Source of the DNA: Haloarcula halophila
GTDB taxonomy: Archaea; Halobacteriota; Halobacteria; Halobacteriales; Haloarculaceae
Assembly: GCF_029278565.1 (NCBI RefSeq)
Contig: NZ_CP119559.1
Location: forward strand, 2,790,001 to 2,854,000
Reading direction: 5' to 3'
Length of the DNA: 64,000 nt
This document shows, piece by piece, positions 58,548-64,000 of this stretch. The first letter of the stretch is position 1. Each line of letters begins with the position of its first letter. The position numbers were made by a program, and so were the translations under genes. The notes under the pieces were generated by a model. The model saw only the letters and a program-made list of their open reading frames with translations. It had not been told where the DNA came from and did no database searches.

Positions 58548-59792
58548 CTACTCCCCGTCGATCAACTCGTCGGCCAGAATCGGCACGAAGGTCCCGATGT
58601 CGGTGACCATCCCGACGGCTTGGGCAGAGCCACGATCGAGCAACTGCGTGACCGTCGCGGGATTGATATCGACACAGACGACCCGAGCCGTCGAGGGTAG
58701 ACAGTTCCCGACGGCGACCGAGTGCAACAGCGTCGAGAGCAGCAACACCATGTCGGCCTCGTGGGCCTGCTCGCGGATGGCGTTCTGTGCCTCGACGGCA
58801 TCGGTGATGGTGTCGGGCAGCGGGCCGTCGTCGCGGATCGACCCGGCCAGGACGAACGGCCGGTCGTGCTCGACGCACTCGTACATGACGCCGGACTCGA
58901 TGGTCCCGGACTCGACGGCGGCCTCGATAGAGCCCTCGCGGATCACCTCGCTGATGGCGTAGATGTGGTGTTTGTGGCCGTGGCGGGGGTGATCGAGCGT
59001 CTCCGTGTCCATCCCCAACGAGGTGCCATAGAGGTCCCGCTCGATGTCGTGGACGGCGAAGCCGTTGCCGGCCGAGAGCATGTCGACGTACCCCTCTCGG
59101 ACCAGGCGGGCGAGGTCCTCGCGAGCGCCGGAGTGGACGAGCGCGGGGCCACAGACCGCGAGGACGGTTCCGCCCTCGTTTTTCGTCTCCTCGATCGCCG
59201 TCGCGACCTTCCGGATCGTCGACTCCGAGGGCCGTTCCGAGGAGACGCCGCCTTTCATGAAGCCGAAGGCACCGCCGGTGTCCCGCGGCCGGTCCGGGGG
59301 CCGGACACGGATGCCGGTGTCGCCGGTGACGATCAGATCGCCCGCCTCGACGGCGTTGAGGACCTTCGTGTACGCTCGGGGGTCGCCCGTTGGACTCCGA
59401 TCGCCGTCCTCGACGACCACGGCACAGTCCATCTCGATGTCGTCGACCGTGAGCCACTCGCCCTCGTAGCGGATATCCGTCGGGTGGTTCGTCGTCGAGT
59501 AGAAGCCGTGTGGCACCACTTTGTCGGCGGGAGCGGGTTCGAACGTCGCGTCCTTGGGGTCGGCGGGGTTCGCGCCGATCTGGTGGAGTTCGTGGACGAT
59601 CGTCTGGAGGGCGTCCTCGTCGTCGGCCTCAACCAGCAGGCGGGCGTAGGACTCCTCCTCCTTCCGCCGGCCGATGTCGAACGCCTCGACGGTAAAGGAG
59701 CCGCCCAGGTCCATGATGAGGCCGAAACAGGACTGCATCGTTCCGGAGTCGATGATGTGTCCCTCCAGTTCGACGACGCGGGAGACGGTCAT
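58548..59792 (-). CDS. Ornithine cyclodeaminase, archaeal type (TIGR00300, LOR/SDH domain)
   Basis: 414 residues. The N-terminal LOR/SDH domain (VELEGHIIDSGTMQSCFGLI, then a beta-barrel-like region to about 110) and the C-terminal NAD-binding part (GFMKGGVSSERPSESTIRKV, VLAVCGPALVHSGAREDLAR, VLLLSTLLHSVAVGNCLPST) match TIGR00300. Archaeal members have been characterised as NAD-dependent ornithine cyclodeaminases (ornithine to proline and ammonia). Full length. No other arginine gene is adjacent; leaderless signals are weak. Confidence 0.82.
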   Translation of the reverse strand: MTVSRVVELEGHIIDSGTMQSCFGLIMDLGGSFTVEAFDIGRRKEEESYARLLVEADDEDALQTIVHELHQIGANPADPKDATFEPAPADKVVPHGFYSTTNHPTDIRYEGEWLTVDDIEMDCAVVVEDGDRSPTGDPRAYTKVLNAVEAGDLIVTGDTGIRVRPPDRPRDTGGAFGFMKGGVSSERPSESTIRKVATAIEETKNEGGTVLAVCGPALVHSGAREDLARLVREGYVDMLSAGNGFAVHDIERDLYGTSLGMDTETLDHPRHGHKHHIYAISEVIREGSIEAAVESGTIESGVMYECVEHDRPFVLAGSIRDDGPLPDTITDAVEAQNAIREQAHEADMVLLLSTLLHSVAVGNCLPSTARVVCVDINPATVTQLLDRGSAQAVGMVTDIGTFVPILADELIDGE

Positions 59793-59860
59793 GGGGGGAC
59801 TGAGAAGGCAAGCGAGTAAGTCGGTTTGGGTGGGCCGCAGACGCGCGTTCTCCGAAAGGA

Positions 59861-60244
59861 TCAGTGGGCAGACATCCCGGAGAGGACGTTCAGACAGTAC
59901 ACGCCCGCGACGATGAGACCGATCCCGACGAGGCCGGCCGCGTCGACGGACTCCTCGAAGACGACCACGCCGATCGCTGCGACGCCGACGACACCGAGTG
60001 CGGCCCAGGTCCCGTAGACGACGCCGACCGGGAGTTCTTCCAGGGTAAGCGAGACGAGGTAGAAGGCAAGCCCGTAGCCGATCACCACCCCGAGCGTCGG
60101 GACCGGGTTCGTAAAGCCATCCGAGAGTTTGAGCGCGGTCGTCCCGACGAGTTCGGAGACGATCGCGCCGCCGAGTAGTACGTACGGGTTCACGCCCGGT
60201 GGTGGTCGTCCATCGACGTTGGTGGTTGTGGAATACGCTGCCAC
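59861..60244 (-). CDS. Small multidrug resistance (SMR/EmrE) transporter
   Basis: 127 residues with four helices. The essential membrane Glu31 lies in GAIVSELVGTTALKLSDGFT, the family signature; helix 2 and 3 motifs GYGLAFYLVSLTL and GVVYGTWAALG are intact. The N-terminal 20 residues are an extra polar extension. Works as an antiparallel dimer exporting cationic compounds in exchange for protons. Divergent from a TrmB-type regulator 89 bp away, which may control it. Confidence 0.9.
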   Translation of the reverse strand: MAAYSTTTNVDGRPPPGVNPYVLLGGAIVSELVGTTALKLSDGFTNPVPTLGVVIGYGLAFYLVSLTLEELPVGVVYGTWAALGVVGVAAIGVVVFEESVDAAGLVGIGLIVAGVYCLNVLSGMSAH

Positions 60245-60333
60245 TTGCGGTCGGTTTTCCGGTCCGACCGTGACCCCGCCGAGGCGGACGAGACCCGTAG
60301 ATTCTACTCCCGGGCGGGCGCTACCGACTGTCG

Positions 60334-61122
60334 ATGACCGATCTCGGGGAACTCGGCCTCTCCAGTTACGAAGCGCAGGTCTACCGCACGCTACTGATCA
60401 CGGGTACCGGGACGGCGGCAGCGATCTCCGAAGCGAGTGACGTCCCGAGAGGGCGGATCTACGACGTCCTCAACGGTCTCGAAGCCCGACAACTGGTTCG
60501 GACCCGCGGGACGGACCCGACCGAATACGTCCCGGTGGCTCCCGACGAAGCTGTCCAGCGACTCCTCGCCGAGCGCGCGGCGCAACTCCGCGCGGAGTGG
60601 CTCCGGTATCGGGAAGTCGCCGAGACGGTACGGTCGAACCTGCTCCCGACCGTCCCGGCCGACGCCGACGTCTGGCTCGGCAGGCTGGGGGGCGAGGAGA
60701 TGCAGACGGCGCTGGGGGAGCACGGACGGACGGCCACCTCGTCTGTCCAGGCTGTGGTCGGCCCACCGTACGAGTCGGCTCCGTGGGAGACACTCCATCG
60801 GGAAGTGGCGGCGTTTCTCGACGGGGTCGGACCGGACGTCGTCGTCTCGCTGGTGGTCAGCGAGACGGTTCTGGACACACTCCCGGCAGCGTTCTTCGAC
60901 ACTGTCGATGCCCAACCGACCGAGGTCGACATCAGGGCAGTTCCGGAACTACCGGTGTCGTTCGACGTCGTCGACCAGACGGTGACGACGATCGATCTCC
61001 CACATCCACAGGACGGTGCCGACCGGATCGGCGTCCTCGCGATCCAGGACAGCGATATCGTCGAGGAGTTCGACTGCCAGTTTCAGGCGCTGTGGGCCGA
61101 CGCGGTTCCGGTCGGGGAATAG
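60334..61122 (+). CDS. TrmB-family transcriptional regulator
   Basis: 262 residues. The N-terminal winged helix (LGELGLSSYEAQVYRTLLIT, then SEASDVPRGRIYDVLNGLEA) is the TrmB signature, followed by a coiled-coil dimerisation helix (LLAERAAQLRAEWLRYREVA) and a C-terminal domain with phospholipase-D-like fold from about 105. It lacks the long sugar-binding domain of TrmB proper. The adjacent divergent SMR gene is the natural candidate target. Confidence 0.85.
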   Translation: MTDLGELGLSSYEAQVYRTLLITGTGTAAAISEASDVPRGRIYDVLNGLEARQLVRTRGTDPTEYVPVAPDEAVQRLLAERAAQLRAEWLRYREVAETVRSNLLPTVPADADVWLGRLGGEEMQTALGEHGRTATSSVQAVVGPPYESAPWETLHREVAAFLDGVGPDVVVSLVVSETVLDTLPAAFFDTVDAQPTEVDIRAVPELPVSFDVVDQTVTTIDLPHPQDGADRIGVLAIQDSDIVEEFDCQFQALWADAVPVGE

Positions 61123-61320
61123 CCTCACTTTCACCCCGACTTCGGCGGCCGGCAGCGCCGGACCGATTCCCCCGAGCATCGACCGCGGGGCTCCGGTACC
61201 GTCCGGATAAACACCAGCCTGCAGAGCCGGGAATGCCCAGAGACACTGCGACCGGTTCACGATCACATGTCGAACTCGCTGGAAGTCGTCTCAGACGACG
61301 CCCCGATCAGACCTGCCGCG
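61123..61320. other. Convergent intergenic gap, nothing recognised
   Basis: 198 bp between the ends of the TrmB gene and the next minus-strand gene. I see no promoter, hairpin with T-run or small gene that I can support. Confidence 0.4.
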
Positions 61321-61704
61321 TCAGTGCCCGTCGACGCGCCGTTCGACGGTCCAGGCCGTGTCGTTGCTGTCCCGAAGCCGATCGTAGAACCGTCGCAGCC
61401 CTTCGGACTCGGTCGTCGGGAGGACGTGGAGCCGGACGCTGCCGTCACGGACGGCGACACGGAACACGTCGGCTGTCTCCTCGTCGCGGACCAGCCATAG
61501 CGGCATCGGCAGGTCGTGGAAATCACCGTAGCGGTACGGGCCTGCCGTGAGGATGTCGAGGACGCTCGTCGCGAGCGCACCGTCGTCGAACGACCGGCCG
61601 GGGAGCAACCGAAACTCCGTCCCGCCCTCGTACTCGACCCCGCTGTCGTGGGGGAAGCGCCGCTGTGGCCGAGCGGGGATGTCGAAGGACGGGTCGGTGC
61701 TCAT
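61321..61704 (-). CDS. Conserved haloarchaeal soluble protein, 127 residues
   Basis: Acidic protein with no recognised motif: FRLLPGRSFDDGALATSVLD, LPMPLWLVRDEETADVFRVA and RFYDRLRDSNDTAWTVERRV. The frame is open far upstream, but a minus-strand TATA box (TTTTTAATCC, about 61733-61742) is about 30 nt before the ATG at 61704. It follows the lipoprotein gene at 61755 on the same strand. Confidence 0.6.
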   Translation of the reverse strand: MSTDPSFDIPARPQRRFPHDSGVEYEGGTEFRLLPGRSFDDGALATSVLDILTAGPYRYGDFHDLPMPLWLVRDEETADVFRVAVRDGSVRLHVLPTTESEGLRRFYDRLRDSNDTAWTVERRVDGH

Positions 61705-61754
61705 CGGCTCTGTACCGGGCTTGGGCGCCTGCGGGATTAAAAACATGCCCCGTC

Positions 61755-63038
61755 TCAGGCCGATTCGAGCACCTCGACGGCCCGGTCGACGGCTGTGGGT
61801 GTGGCCCGCGCCATCGCCGTCGCGATGACGTAGCCGACGACGGCGTCCTCGACGCGTGACGCTCTGACGTCGCCGTCCAGTCGGCCCAGTTCCCAGTCGG
61901 CCCTCGAGACCGAAGAGCTTGCGTCGCTGACGACTGCCCGGGCCAGAGGTGTCGACTGACTGTCTTCCAGTGCCGTCTGGAGTGCCTCGTGGGCCGTCTG
62001 TCGATAGCGCTGGACCGCCTCTCGACTCTCGACCCGGAAACTCTCGCCCTCGTCGAGCCGCTGCTGGACGCGGTCGCTCGCGCCGTGGACCGACAGGAGG
62101 CGTGCGCCGTCGACGACGCCGCTCGCCGGTCCAGGACGGGTTCTGACGGTCTCTGCGCTGTCTTCGGCCCGCCAGCGGAGACTGTCGAGCAGTTCCTCCC
62201 GTGGCCCCCATTCGTCGGCCGTCTGCTCGGGCGGCAGTCCGGATTGGCGTTGCTCTACGTCTGCGGCCAGCGTCTCCTGTGCGCTCCGGAGCACGGCCTC
62301 GACCGTTCCCACATCAGCAGGGAGCGACTCGGTAAACCGTTCGGCGAGGTGCCGGGCGCTGTCGAGGCGTGCCTGGACCGACTCGATCTCCTCGCCCCAT
62401 TCGGCCACCGTCAGGAGCGTCCCGCCGTGGGAGACGTGGACGCGGTCTTCGTCCGTCGCATGCTCCAGTGTCTCCTCGATCTCACCGTGGACGACCGCGG
62501 CCCTGACCGGATCGTCGCCGACGTACTCGTACTGCTCGCGGAACGACCGGGCCGACGAGACGGCCTCGCTGCGCTCCCGGCGTAGCTCCGGCACGGTCCG
62601 CCCATCGGTGACGAACGCCCACCCTTCTGCGGCGTACCGGGCCCGCTCGCGGGCCTGTCGGAGCGACGTGAGCGCGGTGAGTTCCGTCGATGCTTGCAGG
62701 GCCTCGTCGAGGTTGGCTCGCGCGTCGGCGGCGGCCGAGGTGAGGTGGCCTCGGATGTGCCCGTTCGGGATGTCGTCGGGACCGAGCGGTGTCGGGAGTT
62801 CCGACAGCAGCGACGTCGTTCTGGACCGTTCGGCTTCGAGGTGTGCCGTCCCGATGTCGACCGGGACCGACGGCGGGACGGGCCGGTCGGGATACTCGTC
62901 GTCCTCGACGTCGGGGAAGCCGTAGGTACTGATCCGTGGCTCCTCGCTGTCGGTGACGTTGTCGAGTGCCGAACAGCCGGCGAGCGCGCCGACGCCGACG
63001 AGCGAGAGGAACCCGCGGCGGGTCGTGGTATCCCGCAT
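61755..63038 (-). CDS. Tat-dependent lipoprotein with long helical domain
   Basis: 427 residues. Twin-arginine signal and lipobox: TTRRGFLSLVGVGALAGC, lipidated at Cys22. The mature protein is dominated by alpha helices with heptad-like spacing (about 80-400; DARANLDEALQASTELTALT, EEIESVQARLDSARHLAERF), which suggests a coiled, peptide-bundle fold outside the membrane. It is coupled to the next lipoprotein gene upstream, whose stop overlaps its start. Function unknown. Confidence 0.72.
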   Translation of the reverse strand: MRDTTTRRGFLSLVGVGALAGCSALDNVTDSEEPRISTYGFPDVEDDEYPDRPVPPSVPVDIGTAHLEAERSRTTSLLSELPTPLGPDDIPNGHIRGHLTSAAADARANLDEALQASTELTALTSLRQARERARYAAEGWAFVTDGRTVPELRRERSEAVSSARSFREQYEYVGDDPVRAAVVHGEIEETLEHATDEDRVHVSHGGTLLTVAEWGEEIESVQARLDSARHLAERFTESLPADVGTVEAVLRSAQETLAADVEQRQSGLPPEQTADEWGPREELLDSLRWRAEDSAETVRTRPGPASGVVDGARLLSVHGASDRVQQRLDEGESFRVESREAVQRYRQTAHEALQTALEDSQSTPLARAVVSDASSSVSRADWELGRLDGDVRASRVEDAVVGYVIATAMARATPTAVDRAVEVLESA

Positions 63039-63784
63039 CAGGCGTCACCTCCCGATGTCGTCTCGGTGGACCCGGAGCCGGATTCGGCGACGGTCGTCGC
63101 CTCGCCATCACCGCTTTCGGCGGTCCCAGCGTCCGACTCGTCCCCGCTGTGCTCCGGGGCCATCTCCGGCCCCCGGTTGCACGTCCCCGACCCGACCGAC
63201 GAGCCGTGGCTGTTGATCTCGTCCTCGTCGAGTGGGGCCGGGATGCGGATGAGCCGTGCCTCGACGACCCGGTTCTCGACCGCACAGGCCTCGTTGTACG
63301 GGCGGATCGTCCGGGCGTAGTCGGTTTCGATGTCGTCGGGCGACCAGGAGACGCTACACAGCGTCAGCTCGAAACACTCCTCGACGCGGTTGGTCTCTAA
63401 ATACAGCGTCTCGCTCGCGAAGTCGGTGGCGTCGAGAAACGCAGTGACCCGCTCCTTCCCGTCGATGTCGGCGACGGCCACGCGGTCCGCGCGTTCGGGC
63501 GAATCGACGAGCGTCGACGCGATGTGGAGCCGTCGGTCGTCGGGGTCGGGCCGCTCGCCGTCCCCGTCCGGGTCGGTGAGCCAGATCGGCGGCCGTTCGC
63601 TGTCGGTCCGGAGGACCACGCTGTCGGGGTCGGTCGCGCGGCCGCTATCGGGCGGGGCGTCGTCGCGTTCGCCGGCCGTCGCTGTGCTACTCGCCGAACC
63701 GCCCGTCAGCCCGCTACACCCGGCCAGGGCGGCTGCGATGCCTGCGGCTCCGTGGAGGAAACGCCGTCGCGTTGGAGGGACCAT
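63038..63784 (-). CDS. Tat-dependent lipoprotein, unassigned
   Basis: 248 residues starting at 63784: MVPPTRRRFLHGAAGIAAALAGC with lipidated Cys23, then a Ser/Thr/Asp-rich linker and a beta-rich domain (RLHIASTLVDSPERADRVAV, FASETLYLETNRVEECFELT). The last 50 residues are rich in Gly, Ser, Glu and Thr. The frame is open upstream of 63784 into the SRAP promoter but that part is non-coding in character. Translationally coupled to the helical lipoprotein; the pair probably forms one surface complex. Confidence 0.72.
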   Translation of the reverse strand: MVPPTRRRFLHGAAGIAAALAGCSGLTGGSASSTATAGERDDAPPDSGRATDPDSVVLRTDSERPPIWLTDPDGDGERPDPDDRRLHIASTLVDSPERADRVAVADIDGKERVTAFLDATDFASETLYLETNRVEECFELTLCSVSWSPDDIETDYARTIRPYNEACAVENRVVEARLIRIPAPLDEDEINSHGSSVGSGTCNRGPEMAPEHSGDESDAGTAESGDGEATTVAESGSGSTETTSGGDA

Positions 63785-63875
63785 TGTCTCGCCCTCGACT
63801 GCGAGCGCCAGGGGTATATTCTTCCTGGCTCGGCGATGGGCCGTGTTTTTGTCCGCTCGGTCCCTGGAAGCGGGT

Positions 63876-64000
63876 ATGTGTGGCCGGTACAGCCTGTTCA
63901 CGCCGCCCGACGAGATCGAGCGCCGGTTCGGAGCGACCTTCGAGGCACCGTTCGAGCCGACCTACAACGCCGCGCCGAGCCAGTCGCTCCCGGTCGTCAC
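63876..64000 (+). CDS. SRAP-domain protein (HMCES/YedK), N-terminal part
   Basis: Cut by the right edge after 41 residues. MCGRYSLFTPPDEIERRFGA supplies the catalytic Cys2 that is exposed after Met removal and forms a thiazolidine link with abasic sites in single-stranded DNA; YNAAPSQSLPVV supplies the conserved Asn. The family shields abasic sites at replication forks. A GTTTTTGT element (about 63844-63851) is 25-32 nt before the ATG. Divergent from the lipoprotein genes. Confidence 0.92.
   Translation, partial: MCGRYSLFTPPDEIERRFGATFEAPFEPTYNAAPSQSLPVV

Noticed and set aside
61263-61320. A plausible-looking acidic peptide end (GLIGASSETTSSEFDM) on the minus strand just past the gene at 61321
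   Set aside because: It is in another frame from the real gene and continues upstream as a shadow; without evidence of a frameshift I do not extend the gene.
1-64000. CRISPR arrays, intact insertion sequences and rRNA genes
   Set aside because: No regularly spaced repeats, transposase motifs with terminal inverted repeats, or rRNA sequence were seen anywhere in the window.

Overview
The window is a stretch of chromosome from an extremely halophilic archaeon (class Halobacteria; the gene content resembles the Haloarcula/Halomicrobium group, but I cannot fix the genus). The signs are uniformly high GC with strong third-position GC, very acidic predicted proteins, leaderless genes with TTTAWA-type TATA boxes about 25-30 nt before the start codon, Tat-type lipoprotein signals (RRxFL...AGC), many small CxxC zinc-ribbon proteins, and a bacterioruberin pathway. 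About 66 genes are supported, plus one tRNA. I see no rRNA, CRISPR array or intact insertion sequence.

Layout. 0-6 kb: end of an ABC-transporter permease, a secreted subtilase, a membrane-anchored ArsR-like regulator, an HtpX-type protease, a 40-residue zinc-ribbon protein and a surface glycoprotein. 5.9-9.1 kb: the conserved adk-DUF106-cmk-truB block, then tRNA-Pro(GGG). 9.3-15.3 kb: Na+/H+ antiporter with RCK domain, a histidine kinase, a rhomboid-like protein, Bcp peroxiredoxin and small membrane/zinc proteins. 15.4-21.8 kb: ilvD, a helix-turn-helix protein divergent from a beta-RFAP-synthase-like GHMP protein, and the overlapping pyrG-guaAb pair of nucleotide amination enzymes. 21.8-30.6 kb: membrane proteins (including two paralogues 5 kb apart), PspA, an SLC13-type transporter and thrS. 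30.8-36.6 kb: UspA, a KaiC-like ATPase with a P-loop-less partner, a gamma-carbonic-anhydrase-like protein, an enlarged GCS2-like ligase and a peroxiredoxin. 37-40 kb: a DUF1611/enolase-superfamily pair that fits the DgcN/DgcA D-glutamate route, and a Vms1-type peptidyl-tRNA hydrolase. 40.4-44.9 kb: two membrane proteins, a KaiC-like protein without its Walker A lysine, a ribbon-helix-helix/coiled-coil/zinc protein, an acidic protein and transcription factor S (tfs).

44.86-46.80 kb is the most notable segment. A 23-bp sequence from the last codons of tfs is repeated exactly 1.9 kb downstream. Each copy is followed by codons for the same last four residues and a stop, but with synonymous third bases. 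This is the signature of site-specific integration into the 3' end of tfs by an element that carries its own replacement tail. The insert holds a small membrane protein and an unrecognised 376-residue protein, is partly AT-richer than its surroundings, and has no visible integrase.

46.8-64 kb: a Nudix-fold protein with a degraded Nudix box, lipoproteins, a cupin, a ZIP metal transporter with repeats in its promoter, the bacterioruberin operon crtD-lyeJ-cruF, an old-yellow-enzyme homologue, a DUF368 lipid-phosphate transporter homologue, a PurD-like ATP-grasp protein, archaeal ornithine cyclodeaminase (TIGR00300), an SMR exporter divergent from a TrmB-type regulator, and, at the right edge, the start of a SRAP (HMCES/YedK) protein. 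Start codons were chosen mainly from TATA spacing and from where family similarity begins; several differ from the longest open frame.
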